Position numbers and translations under genes: made by a program
Part shown: in pieces, positions 17,151 through 25,569 of the stretch
How the letters are laid out: each line of letters starts with the position of its first letter
How positions within the stretch are numbered: position 1 is the stretch's first letter
Notes under the pieces: generated by a model
What the model was told of the DNA's origin: nothing
The model's database searches: none
What the model saw: the letters and a program-made list of their open reading frames with translations, nothing else
Source: Sulfitobacter noctilucicola
Lineage (GTDB): Bacteria > Pseudomonadota > Alphaproteobacteria > Rhodobacterales > Rhodobacteraceae
Assembly: GCF_000622385.1 (NCBI RefSeq)
Contig: NZ_JASD01000008.1
Location: 1,612,001-1,676,000, forward strand
Direction of reading: 5' to 3'
Length of the DNA: 64,000 nucleotides

Positions 17151-18776
17151 TCACATGACCTTTGCCAGCCCCTCAAAAAGGCGGGCAACGGCTTCGGCAC
17201 CGGGGTCGTTGTGACCGATGAGGTTCTCTTCGGGCACATATGACGCGCGCCCTGCTTTGGCCTGTCCAATAGAAGCTGTCGCATCCGCACCGCTACGTGC
17301 GGCGGCGGCCGCGGCGGCAATGCCATCTGGCAAGGCTTGCAAAGCCGGCTCAAGCGCATCGATCATAGTGCGGTGACCTTTTTGTGCTCCACCTACCTCA
17401 CTGATGCGTTCCAACCCTGCCATGAGCGCCTTCGCTGTAGGTTTGCCGTTGGCACAGGCGTCCCCTGTGGCCCCAAAAAAGATGGCAAGGATGACACCGG
17501 ATGAGCCGCCCATCGTCTGGCTTAGCTCATTGCTGATTGCACGGAAAAGCTGGGTCAGATCAGCCAGCGGCATCCTGTCCAGTGCACTTTTCAAAGCGCG
17601 GGCGGCAGTCGCAAGTGTGTTGCCAGTGTCGCCATCGCCTGATTTGGCATCCAGCGCATTGAGGTCGTCCTCGGCGGCGATCAGCAGGTCGCAGCATTGG
17701 GCGATGATGTCGCGGGTTTTGTCATTGGCGGAGGGGATGGGTTTGATCGGGCTCAGCCCGTCAGGCAAAGGCTGCGTTTTTACCGGCCCGATCATCATCA
17801 TGCCGGGCCAAGCGGGCATATCAACAGGGGTGCCAAGGTGTCTTGCGTTGCTGTCGTCGACCGGCAGAACAGAAACAGAGAACCCGTGCATGTCGAGCGA
17901 GGTCATCAAAGGTGCGGGGCCAATGATGTGCTTGATGTTCTCCGCTTTGCTATTCGTGGCAAGTTCGTGCGCCAGCACGGACATCTCCAGCGGTGTTGTG
18001 CCGCCCAGATTGTTCAGGATCGCCACCTGAGGGCCATCCGCGATCTTTGATGACAGTTTGTCGAGCACCATGTCCATCGCCATTCGCGCGTCTTGGAAGG
18101 TCACTTGCTGTACACCCGCCTCGCCGTGAATGCCCAGACCAAGCTCGGCTTTGCCGGGCGCGATGCGGTCTTCCTTGGCGGAGCCGGGAACGGTGCAGGT
18201 GTCAAGCGACATACCGATAGACGCCATGTCGGTGATCGTCTTTTCTGCCGCTGCCGTGACGGTTGCCAAATCGGCACCGCCTTCAGCCAGGGCCCCTGCG
18301 ATCTTGTGCACAAAAAGCGTTCCAGCCACGCCGCGCGGTTGCGGCAAGTGGGGTAGGGCGATATCGTCATCCACCACGACCATCGACACGTTCAGGCCAA
18401 AGGCCCGCGCACGTTCTGCCGCAAGGCCGAAATTCAGTCGGTCGCCGGTGTAGTTTTTCACGATCAGCAGACAGCCCGCTGTTCCTGTCACAGCCAGAAT
18501 ACCCGCCAGCACGGCGTCTACGGACGGTGACGCAAAGACTTCGCCACAAACCGCTGCGGTTAGCATTCCGGCCCCGACGAAGCCCGCGTGCGCAGGTTCG
18601 TGCCCCGATCCGCCGCCAGAGATCAGCGCGACGCGTGATTTGTCCCAATCCGTACGGCAGACCACCTTGATGTGCGGGTATCCGTCAAGCCGTGTCAGTG
18701 CCCCACCCGAGGTTTCAAGCAACCCGTCGATGGCGTCGGTGACCAGCGTGTCTTTTGCGTTTATGAACTGGCTCAT
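17151..18776 (-). CDS. Dihydroxyacetone kinase family protein (DhaK-DhaL fusion)
   Basis: This 541-residue protein joins a DhaK domain (about 1-330) to a DhaL domain (about 345-541). DhaK shows GGGSGHEPAHAG with His59 and the covalent substrate-binding His217 in LGLGIHGEAG. DhaL shows the nucleotide/Mg2+ aspartates in SGDGDTGNT. This is the ATP-dependent single-chain form rather than the PTS-dependent three-protein form. Relatives phosphorylate dihydroxyacetone or tetruloses such as erythrulose. It lies 12 bases after an ABC ATPase gene and 18 before the LacI gene, so it probably phosphorylates a ketose derived from the imported polyol. Confidence 0.92.
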   Translation of the reverse strand: MSQFINAKDTLVTDAIDGLLETSGGALTRLDGYPHIKVVCRTDWDKSRVALISGGGSGHEPAHAGFVGAGMLTAAVCGEVFASPSVDAVLAGILAVTGTAGCLLIVKNYTGDRLNFGLAAERARAFGLNVSMVVVDDDIALPHLPQPRGVAGTLFVHKIAGALAEGGADLATVTAAAEKTITDMASIGMSLDTCTVPGSAKEDRIAPGKAELGLGIHGEAGVQQVTFQDARMAMDMVLDKLSSKIADGPQVAILNNLGGTTPLEMSVLAHELATNSKAENIKHIIGPAPLMTSLDMHGFSVSVLPVDDSNARHLGTPVDMPAWPGMMMIGPVKTQPLPDGLSPIKPIPSANDKTRDIIAQCCDLLIAAEDDLNALDAKSGDGDTGNTLATAARALKSALDRMPLADLTQLFRAISNELSQTMGGSSGVILAIFFGATGDACANGKPTAKALMAGLERISEVGGAQKGHRTMIDALEPALQALPDGIAAAAAAARSGADATASIGQAKAGRASYVPEENLIGHNDPGAEAVARLFEGLAKVM

Positions 18777-18788
18777 GGGAACGTCTCC

Positions 18789-19784
18789 TCAGTAAATACG
18801 GGCACCTGTTGCGTCGAAACACAGCGGGTCTTTGGGCGCGATTTTCAGGGTGGTGCCGGGCGTGTAGCTGGCATGGGGGTCGGCGATGGTTGTAATCGCA
18901 TGGCCCTGTAGCGACAAATGCAGCCGCGCATGATCGCCCAGATGCTCGACGCGATTGATCTGCGCCTCCTGACCTTCCCCTTGGGTAATATGTTCCGGTC
19001 GCATCCCGATCTGGGTCGTGCCCGCCGGTGCGTTTCCGAACAGGTCCGCCGGAACGATATTGATACGCGGCAGACCAAGACGGGAGGCCACATAAAGGCT
19101 GTTGGGGTTTTCATAGATTTCACGCGGGGTGCCGTATTGCACCAACCTGCCATGATTCAAAACGCCTACATGCGTGGCCATTGTCATCGCTTCGATCTGG
19201 TCGTGGGTCACATAAAGAAGCGTGGCACCAAGGTTTGCCTGAATGCGCTTAAGCTCCACTCGTAGATCGGTACGCAGTTTGGCATCGAGAGAGCTGAGCG
19301 GTTCGTCCATCAGATAGATCGACGGCTCGCGCACCAGCGCCCGTCCGATAGATACACGCTGCATCTCACCGCCCGAAAGCTCGGTCGCCTTGTTGTCAAG
19401 CTTGTGACTGATTTGCAGGACGCGGGCGACTTCAGCCACCTTCCGCTCGATCTCGGCTACGGGGGTCTTGAGGATCGGGGATTTCAGTGGGAAGGCCAGA
19501 TTGTCACGGACCGTCAAATGTGGATAGAGCGAGTACTGCTGGAAAACCATTGCGACGTCGCGCTGGGCGGGCGTATCCGCACCGACGTTTCGGCCGCCGA
19601 TCCAGACCTCGCCACCGTCCGCTTTGTCGAGACCAGAGATCAGCCGCAATGTCGTGGTCTTGCCCGCGCCTGTCGGGCCAAGCAGGACAACAAAAGCACC
19701 ATCGGGAATGGTCATGGAGACATCTTCGATGCCAACATCGTCGCCGTAAGATTTTGACAGGTTTTTCAGGACAACCTCAGCCAT
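18789..19784 (-). CDS. ABC transporter ATP-binding protein (UgpC/MalK type), second of two
   Basis: This 331-residue ATPase has Walker A GPTGAGKTT, the Q-loop in VFQQYSLYPHLTVRDNLAF, signature LSGGEMQRVSIGRA, Walker B LMDEPLSSLD and the H-loop in THDQIEAM. A C-terminal OB-type domain follows, as in carbohydrate CUT1 systems (GMRPEHI). The ATG at 19784 overlaps the upstream ATPase gene by 8 bases; the longer frame to 19985 is antisense noise. Two different ATPases with two permeases suggest a heterodimeric nucleotide-binding pair, as in glycerol-type (GlpST) transporters. Confidence 0.93.
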   Translation of the reverse strand: MAEVVLKNLSKSYGDDVGIEDVSMTIPDGAFVVLLGPTGAGKTTTLRLISGLDKADGGEVWIGGRNVGADTPAQRDVAMVFQQYSLYPHLTVRDNLAFPLKSPILKTPVAEIERKVAEVARVLQISHKLDNKATELSGGEMQRVSIGRALVREPSIYLMDEPLSSLDAKLRTDLRVELKRIQANLGATLLYVTHDQIEAMTMATHVGVLNHGRLVQYGTPREIYENPNSLYVASRLGLPRINIVPADLFGNAPAGTTQIGMRPEHITQGEGQEAQINRVEHLGDHARLHLSLQGHAITTIADPHASYTPGTTLKIAPKDPLCFDATGARIY

Positions 19785-20874
19785 GTGCCAGCACCTCTTT
19801 GTTGAGCTCAGAGCGCAGCGCCTGTCCCGATCCCGCGTCGAAAAGCGTGATGGTGCGCGGATCAAAATCAAGCCCGACCTTTTCACCGGTGCGTGCCACC
19901 TGACCGCTGTCGATGCGCGCCTTGATTTCACCGTTCGGGGTGTCGAGCGTGATGATCTGCGTTGTGCCCAGATATTCTGACGCAATCACTTCGCCGCGGT
20001 AGCTGCCGCTGTCCGACAGGGTGATGTGTTCTGGGCGCACGCCAAACACCAGCTTGCCCGAAGCGCCCTGCAATTGTTTGGGTACACCAAGAGACTGACC
20101 ACCCAGATCAACATTTGTGCCGCCCTCGGCCACGGATCCGTCAAAGTGTAGGAAGTTCATCGACGGGGAGCCGATGAAGTCGGCGACAAACATTGTGGCG
20201 GGCTTGTCATAAATCTGTTGCGGCGTACCGAATTGTTCGACCACAGCGTTGTTCATCACAACGATCTTGTCCCCCATTTGCATCGCCTCAAGCTGGTCAT
20301 GGGTGACGTATACCGTTGTAGCGTTCATCCGGTCGTGCAGCGCGCGCAGCTCTTCGGACATGTGTTCGCGGAATTCGGCATCAAGAGCACCCAAAGGTTC
20401 GTCCATCATGAAGGCTTTGGGGTCACGCACGATGGCGCGGCCTAGTGCGACGCGCTGCCTATCCCCGCCGGACAGGCCACCGACTCCTCTGTTGAGGATA
20501 TCCTGAATGCCCAGAATGCCCGCGACTTCTTCGACCTTGGCCTTGACCTGGGCGCGGGGCATACCTTGTGAGACAAGCGGATAGCTGAGGTTCTTGCGTA
20601 CGTTGAGATGCGGATAGAGCGCGAACATCTGAAATACAAAGGCGATATCGCGCTGGCTGGGTGGCTTCTGGCTGATCTCCTCGCCGTCGAGATAGATCTC
20701 GCCTGATGTGGGCAATTCCAGCCCTGCAATCATCCGCAGGGTTGTTGTCTTGCCGCAGCCCGAGGGGCCAAGCAGCATGAAGAATTCGCCGTCTTCAATG
20801 GTAAAGCTCGACTCCTTTACCGCGGTAAAATCGCCAAACTCCTTGCGGATGTTTTTGATAACGATCTGTGCCAT
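19777..20874 (-). CDS. ABC transporter ATP-binding protein (UgpC/MalK type), first of two
   Basis: This 365-residue ATPase has Walker A GPSGCGKTT (about residues 36-44), Q-loop FVFQMFALYPHLNVRKNL, Walker B FMMDEPLGALD and the switch histidine in VTHDQLEAM. The signature reads LSGGDRQRVALGRA, with Asp in place of the usual Gln of LSGGQ. A MalK-like regulatory domain follows (GVRPEHITLSD). It lies 6 bases after the small membrane protein gene. With the second ATPase it should power import of the sugar or polyol bound by the receptor at 23217-24536. Confidence 0.93.
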   Translation of the reverse strand: MAQIVIKNIRKEFGDFTAVKESSFTIEDGEFFMLLGPSGCGKTTTLRMIAGLELPTSGEIYLDGEEISQKPPSQRDIAFVFQMFALYPHLNVRKNLSYPLVSQGMPRAQVKAKVEEVAGILGIQDILNRGVGGLSGGDRQRVALGRAIVRDPKAFMMDEPLGALDAEFREHMSEELRALHDRMNATTVYVTHDQLEAMQMGDKIVVMNNAVVEQFGTPQQIYDKPATMFVADFIGSPSMNFLHFDGSVAEGGTNVDLGGQSLGVPKQLQGASGKLVFGVRPEHITLSDSGSYRGEVIASEYLGTTQIITLDTPNGEIKARIDSGQVARTGEKVGLDFDPRTITLFDAGSGQALRSELNKEVLAHG

Positions 20875-20880
20875 GCGCGC

Positions 20881-21069
20881 CTACTCCTTGAAATGGGACA
20901 CGACGATGAACATCACGGTACCCACCAGCGTCGTGATGAAAGAATAGGTATAGGCCCAGAGCACGAAGGGCTGCATCAGCATGAAGACCCCAAGACCAAT
21001 GAGGATGGTTGCAAGCATCTCCCATGGACCGCGCTTGAGGCGCATCAGGCCAGTGAAAAAGTTATTCAT
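20881..21069 (-). CDS. Small two-helix membrane protein of the ABC operon
   Basis: This 62-residue protein begins MNNFFTGLMRLKRGPWEML. It has two hydrophobic segments: TILIGLGVFMLMQPFVLWAY and SFITTLVGTVMFIVVSH, which look like a membrane hairpin. The ATG at 21069 follows AAAGGTCC; an upstream in-frame start at 21114 is less likely. It lies between a permease gene and the first ATPase gene with short gaps. That suggests an accessory subunit of the transporter, in the way DUF2160-type small proteins accompany glycerol transporters, although it does not clearly belong to that family. I do not recognise a named family. Confidence 0.75.
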   Translation of the reverse strand: MNNFFTGLMRLKRGPWEMLATILIGLGVFMLMQPFVLWAYTYSFITTLVGTVMFIVVSHFKE

Positions 21070-21127
21070 GGCAGGACCTTTAGTTCGAGGACGCAAGTCG
21101 TAGGGGCGGGGCATTTCCGGTGACAGT

Positions 21128-22063
21128 TCATTTCCGGACCGCTCCGAATGTGATCCCGCGCAGAAGGTGTTTGCGCAAAAGGATAGTGAATATCATGACG
21201 GGGAGCAGGAAGATCGTCGCCCCCGCCGCAACGGCGGGCCAGTCGAGGCCGCCGACACCGATGATGGTGGGAATGAAGGGAGGCGCGGTTTGTGCCGTGC
21301 CGGATGTCAGCAGGACCGCGAACGCGTATTCATTCCATGCGAAGATCAGACAGAAGATCGCGGTCGAGGCAATGCCGGTAGCGGCCTGGGGCAGGACAAC
21401 TTTGTAGAATGCCTGAAAGCGGGTGTAGCCGTCGATCAACGCCGCCTCTTCGTATTCTAAGGGGATCTCGTCGATGAAACCTTTGAGCAGCCAGACTGCA
21501 AGCGAGATGTTTACGCCGGTATAAAGGAGGATCATGCCAAGGTGTGTGTCCGAGAGACCAAGCTGACGGTACATGAGGAAGATCGGGATGGCGACGGCAA
21601 TCGGCGGCATCATGCGGGTAGAGAGGATAAAGAACAGCAGATCGTCCGCCAAGGGAATCTTGAACCTTGAGAAAGCATAGGCCGCGAGGGTGCCGAGAAA
21701 GATGCTCAGGAAGGTTGAGCCGAAGCCGATGATAACGGAGTTGAGGAAACGTTCACCGAATTTCGACGGGCCTGCGATGACCATGTCATATTGGCGCACA
21801 ATTTCTTCGTACCAAGTCTCGGGCGGGTTCGCGGCGAGAAATTCATCGGTCTGGCGGGTGCGTGTGGTGAACAGGTTTACATAGCCTTCCAGCGTAGGCT
21901 CAAACACCACTTTGGGCGGGTAGCTGATGGCATCGGACGGGGATTTGAAACCGGTCATCATGATCCAGACCAGTGGCAGCATGGTGACGAGCGCGTAGAT
22001 GACGACCATCGTGCCCGCAAACCATTTGGAGCGTTTTGAGGGTTCTGTAACGGAGAAGCTCAT
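21128..22063 (-). CDS. Carbohydrate ABC transporter permease (MalG/UgpE type)
   Basis: This 311-residue inner-membrane protein has about six hydrophobic segments. The cytoplasmic loop that docks the ATPase reads YEEAALIDGYTRFQAFYKVV, the EAA motif of this family, with LPQA after it. A long periplasmic stretch after the first helix (residues about 45-105) is typical of the MalG side. It is the second permease of the sugar or polyol ABC system and pairs with the gene at 22176-23123. The 112-base gap to that gene holds a repeat arm. Confidence 0.93.
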   Translation of the reverse strand: MSFSVTEPSKRSKWFAGTMVVIYALVTMLPLVWIMMTGFKSPSDAISYPPKVVFEPTLEGYVNLFTTRTRQTDEFLAANPPETWYEEIVRQYDMVIAGPSKFGERFLNSVIIGFGSTFLSIFLGTLAAYAFSRFKIPLADDLLFFILSTRMMPPIAVAIPIFLMYRQLGLSDTHLGMILLYTGVNISLAVWLLKGFIDEIPLEYEEAALIDGYTRFQAFYKVVLPQAATGIASTAIFCLIFAWNEYAFAVLLTSGTAQTAPPFIPTIIGVGGLDWPAVAAGATIFLLPVMIFTILLRKHLLRGITFGAVRK

Positions 22064-22122
22064 GGTCGGGCACCTGTTTTGTGGGGCGAGGGATTAGGGG
22101 GGCTGTCTGCCCCCCGGCTGGC

Positions 22123-22156
22123 GCCTCCCCCCGAGGATGTTTCCAGAGAAAAGATG
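22123..22156. repeat. Single copy of the REP-like arm
   Basis: This 34-base stretch (starting GCCTCCCCCCGAGGATGTTT and ending AGAGAAAAGATG) matches the left arm at 14845-14878 at most positions, including the terminal GCCTCC and AGAAAAGATG parts. It lies in the gap between the two permease genes. Confidence 0.6.
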
Positions 22157-22175
22157 ACGGGGCGTGCGGCGGGGG

Positions 22176-23123
22176 TCATCGTTCTTTCACCTTGTTGAGG
22201 GCCTTGACGTAGATGCTGGCAAGGCCAAAGACGGTGACGAAGAGGATGATTGCGTAGGCCGACGCGTAACCGGTGCGCCACTTCTCGAAGGCTTCGCGTT
22301 TGAGGTTGATCGAGGTGAGTTCAGTGGTGGAGCCGGGACCGCCGCCCGTGAGTTGGACGACCAAATCGAACATTTTGAAATTCTCGATCCCGCGGAACAG
22401 AACGGCCAGCATCAGGAAAGGCAGCACCATCGGGATGGTGATGGTGAAGAACTGGCGTAGCTTGGAGGCGCGGTCGACCTCTGCGGCCTCGTAGATGTAG
22501 TCGGGAATGGAGCGCAGACCGGCCAGACAGATCAGCATCACGAAAGGTGTCCACATCCATGTGTCGACGATCACAATCGACCATGGCGCAAGGTTGACCG
22601 AGCCTAGCATCTCGAAACTGGATGGGTCCTTGCCGGTGAAGAACGCGATGATGTAATTGAACAGGCCAATCTGGGGCTGGTAGAGGAATTTCCAGAAGTT
22701 GCCGACCACCGCCGGGCTGAGCATCATGGGCAGCACGATGATCGTCGTCCACAGGTCGTTGCCTTTGAATTTTTTGTTAATCAGATAAGCCAGTGTGAAG
22801 CCAATAAGCACCTGAAAGAAGATCGTCCAGAAAAGGAAATGCGCCGTGGCTTGCATATTTAGCCAGATGTCGGTGTCGGTCAGGATACGCTCGTAGTTGC
22901 GCAGGCCCACCCATTCTGGTTCGCGGTTGATGCGGTTGGCTTTGAAGTTCGTAAAGCTGAGCCTGATCGTCCAGATCAGTGGGAAAATGTTGATCGCCAG
23001 CAGCAGAAAGATCGTCGGCCCCACAAAAATCCACGCGATGGCGCGGTCGCTTAAGCCTTTGATCTTGCGGGCCATGCGCGGGGGCGTGGCGTTGGCGGCA
23101 ATAGTGGCAGGGGTGTCTGACAT
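22176..23123 (-). CDS. Carbohydrate ABC transporter permease (MalF/UgpA type)
   Basis: This 315-residue protein has about six hydrophobic segments. An N-terminal cytoplasmic extension (residues 1-28) ends with basic residues before the first helix. The EAA loop reads YEAAEVDRASKLRQFFTITI followed by PM. It is the first permease after the binding-protein gene, which lies 93 bases upstream, and forms the channel with the MalG-type partner. No function beyond carbohydrate or polyol import can be read. Confidence 0.93.
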   Translation of the reverse strand: MSDTPATIAANATPPRMARKIKGLSDRAIAWIFVGPTIFLLLAINIFPLIWTIRLSFTNFKANRINREPEWVGLRNYERILTDTDIWLNMQATAHFLFWTIFFQVLIGFTLAYLINKKFKGNDLWTTIIVLPMMLSPAVVGNFWKFLYQPQIGLFNYIIAFFTGKDPSSFEMLGSVNLAPWSIVIVDTWMWTPFVMLICLAGLRSIPDYIYEAAEVDRASKLRQFFTITIPMVLPFLMLAVLFRGIENFKMFDLVVQLTGGGPGSTTELTSINLKREAFEKWRTGYASAYAIILFVTVFGLASIYVKALNKVKER

Positions 23124-23216
23124 CGAGGCGCAACTTTCCTGAGGCAGGGCGGGATGAATGCCGCCTTACCGAAGATAGGGGATGGTGGGCGGGGATGTCC
23201 CCGCCGCACATTTGGT

Positions 23217-24536
23217 TTAGAGTTTGCCTTCGTCCTCGAAGACTTCGGTCCAGTCCTCGACCAGTTTGTCGAGCGCTTCTTGCGCGGTGCCCTGATCGGC
23301 CACAACATAGTCGTGCATCCGCTTTTGCATCGCCAGCAGCAGTTCGGCATAGGCCGGCTCCTGCCAGAAATCCTGCACGGAACCCATCGCTTCAAGGAAG
23401 TCACCGGCGAACGGTGCGCTGTCTTTGAAGCCGGGGTCGTTCAGCACAGAGTTATGTGCGGAGTAGCCGCCCAGATCCCACCATTTGGACTGAACATCAG
23501 GCTGCGCAAACCACTTGATGTACTCAAGAGCTGCGTCCTGTTTGTCAGAATAGGCAACGACAGAGATGCCCTGTCCGCCCAAAGTGGAACCCGCGTTGTT
23601 TTGTGGCGGATTCACAAAGAAGTCGATCTTGTCACCACCGGTGTTCGGATCGGCATAGAGGCCGGGAAAGAACGCGAACCAGTTCATCGCCATAGCGACC
23701 TGACCGGATTTAAATGCGTCGAGGGATTCACCCATGTAGCTGTTGGTATAGCCCGGAGGTGTCGCGGTCTCATAGAACTCCTTGTAGAACTCCAGCGCTT
23801 CAACCGCTTCGGGCGAATTCACCGCGCCGTCCATGTCATATTCACCCGGTGTGTTTTCGTATTTGAAACCCCAGGGGTAGAGAGCAGACGTCACGCCCAT
23901 TGTGATCCCTTCGGACCCACGCTCGGTAAAGATGGACGCACCATAAACAGTCTTGCCGTCAATCTCGCGGCCTTGAAAGAACTGGGCGATTTCAAGCAAC
24001 TCTTTTTGCGATTTTGGCTCTGCCAGATCGCGACCTGTCGCTTCTTTGAACGCGGCCTTGATGTCGTCGCGGGCAAACCAGTCTTTGCGGTAGAACCAGC
24101 CATTTGCGTCACCCATTGCAGGCAGGGCGTAGTAGTTTGGCGTGCCCTTGGGCCATGTGGAGTAGGCGTACACCGTGGCATCCGCGAAGTCGGACATCGA
24201 GATGCTTTCGGCGTCGAAGAAGTCATTCAATTTGACGTAGTGACCGTTTTCCGCACCGCCACCGATCCACTGGCTGTCACCGATGAGCAAGTCGCAGAGT
24301 TTGCCGCCCGAGTTCAGCTCGTTCAGCATCCGGTCGGCGAAGTTAGGCCATGGAATGAACTCAAAGCTCATGCTGTGGCCGGATTGTGTTTCGAATTCCT
24401 TGCTCAGTTCAACAAGTGCGTTTGCGGGGTCCCAGGCGGCCCAGCAGAGTGTCAGATCTTCGGCTTGGGCCGTACTCGCCATTGAGGCGACAGCAATGCT
24501 CAGCGCGCTGGCCGAGGCCAGTTTATAATTATTCAT
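23217..24536 (-). CDS. ABC transporter periplasmic sugar/polyol-binding protein (family 1)
   Basis: This 439-residue exported protein has a signal peptide (MNNYKLASASALSIAVASMA, cleavage after STAQA). The mature part shows the family-1 fold, e.g. FIPWPNFADRMLNELNSGG and LCDLLIGDSQWIGGG. The ATG at 24536 has a GGGAGG ribosome site; an upstream extension to 24644 runs through the operators and is rejected. It is the first gene of the long minus-strand operon and has a 245-base upstream region with two palindromes. The kinase (DhaKL) and oxidoreductase downstream suggest a polyol, tetritol or similar ligand. Confidence 0.92.
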   Translation of the reverse strand: MNNYKLASASALSIAVASMASTAQAEDLTLCWAAWDPANALVELSKEFETQSGHSMSFEFIPWPNFADRMLNELNSGGKLCDLLIGDSQWIGGGAENGHYVKLNDFFDAESISMSDFADATVYAYSTWPKGTPNYYALPAMGDANGWFYRKDWFARDDIKAAFKEATGRDLAEPKSQKELLEIAQFFQGREIDGKTVYGASIFTERGSEGITMGVTSALYPWGFKYENTPGEYDMDGAVNSPEAVEALEFYKEFYETATPPGYTNSYMGESLDAFKSGQVAMAMNWFAFFPGLYADPNTGGDKIDFFVNPPQNNAGSTLGGQGISVVAYSDKQDAALEYIKWFAQPDVQSKWWDLGGYSAHNSVLNDPGFKDSAPFAGDFLEAMGSVQDFWQEPAYAELLLAMQKRMHDYVVADQGTAQEALDKLVEDWTEVFEDEGKL

Positions 24537-24602
24537 AGATTTTCCCTCCCAGTGTGAAAACGGCCCTCCAGCCGAATCGTCGTGCAGTGGGGTAACGCTA
24601 TT

Positions 24603-24648
24603 TGAGGTGCGTACCTCATGTCTACAAATCTTTGAGGTGCGCACCTCA
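24603..24648. promoter_or_regulatory. Tandem palindromic operators upstream of the polyol operon
   Basis: TGAGGTGCGTACCTCA (24603-24618, one mismatch) and TGAGGTGCGCACCTCA (24633-24648, perfect) are 16-base palindromes whose centres are 30 bases apart, about three helical turns. The central CG suits a LacI-family operator, so the LacI protein encoded inside the operon is the best candidate. The GntR protein encoded next door is an alternative. Confidence 0.8.
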
Positions 24649-24781
24649 TTTCCAGTATGGATTTAGCTTAAGGGATTGTTTTAACGTCCCAATAATTGAC
24701 ATTTTTCAGTGGATAAAGATTTGGTCCGCACCAACATCTGGTCTCGAAAAGCCATCAACCCGCCGGTAATCCTTGCGATTT

Positions 24782-25429
24782 TCAGCTGTTGAGACTCGCA
24801 ATCAGTTGCCTGAATTTTTCACCCTGAACACCGACGTGGCTATGCAGTGCCAGTGATGCGCGGGCCGGATCGCCGTCCTGTAATGCGGCTACAATCTCTA
24901 CATGTTCAGCCATGGACTGGTCCAGACGACCGCGAAACCGAAGCTGCATTTTCCGGTATGCCTTCAACTTGTTCTGCAGCTGTATGGTCTGCTTTTCCAG
25001 ATAGCTATTCGCCGACCCACGATAGATAATTTGATGGAACTTCTCGTTTTCTGCGTAGTATGCGTCATAGGCCCGATCGGCGAGGGCGCTTTTGCAGTTC
25101 TCGTTGGCTTTGACCAGATCGTTCAGCCCGCTGTCAGTGATCCGCGTGGCTGCAAGCCTGCCGCAGGCCGCCTCAAGCTCCGCCATCATCTCGAACATCT
25201 CCATGAGTTCAACGGGGCCGGGCTGGCGCACAAAAACGCCGCGACGGGGGATCTGCTCGGCCATGCCGGCAGAAACCAATACCTGCAACGCTTCTCTGAT
25301 AGGTGTTCGCGATACCTTGAATTTCTCTGCGAGCTTAAGCTCGTCCAAGCGCTCACCATTCTGGTACACCCCTGAAAACACGAGATGTTCGAGCGTTTCG
25401 GCAATCTTGTCGGCGCGTCGGATATCCAT
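24782..25429 (-). CDS. GntR-family regulator (FCD type), probable MatR-like
   Basis: This 215-residue protein has an N-terminal GntR winged helix (ELKLAEKFKVSRTPIREAL at about residues 30-48) and a C-terminal FCD ligand-binding domain of about 130 residues with metal-site histidines (EKFHQIIYRG, SMAEHVEIVAAL, SLALHSHVG). The ATG at 25429 replaces an open extension to 25519. It diverges from a TRAP transporter and malonyl-CoA decarboxylase operon. That arrangement mirrors malonate regulons in rhizobia, in which a GntR protein (MatR) controls uptake and decarboxylation genes. A ligand of the malonate class is therefore inferred. Confidence 0.9.
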   Translation of the reverse strand: MDIRRADKIAETLEHLVFSGVYQNGERLDELKLAEKFKVSRTPIREALQVLVSAGMAEQIPRRGVFVRQPGPVELMEMFEMMAELEAACGRLAATRITDSGLNDLVKANENCKSALADRAYDAYYAENEKFHQIIYRGSANSYLEKQTIQLQNKLKAYRKMQLRFRGRLDQSMAEHVEIVAALQDGDPARASLALHSHVGVQGEKFRQLIASLNS

Positions 25430-25474
25430 AGGTGTTGGTCCGGAAACAGGCTGAATAATGCAAATCGTGAATTC

Positions 25475-25505
25475 TTGTATGCAATAAAATTGACTTGGCA
25501 TGCAA
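25475..25505. promoter_or_regulatory. Candidate GntR operators between regulator and TRAP operon
   Basis: TTGTATGCAA (25475-25484) is palindromic except for one pair, and TTGGCATGCAA (25495-25505) is a near copy about two helical turns away. Both lie in the 140-base divergent gap. FCD-type GntR proteins commonly bind TTGTATACAA-like sites, and rhizobial MatR is reported to use a TTGTA-containing inverted repeat. Confidence 0.55.
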
Positions 25506-25569
25506 CCTGTGGAAACCATTCCTGATTGAATTGGAGCTTTGCACTCCGATCACACTCTGGGAGGAACAA

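Noticed and set aside
23154..24485. 443-codon open frame antisense to the polyol-binding-protein gene
   Set aside because: The sense strand encodes a clear signal peptide and family-1 binding protein; the antisense frame has no recognisable domain.
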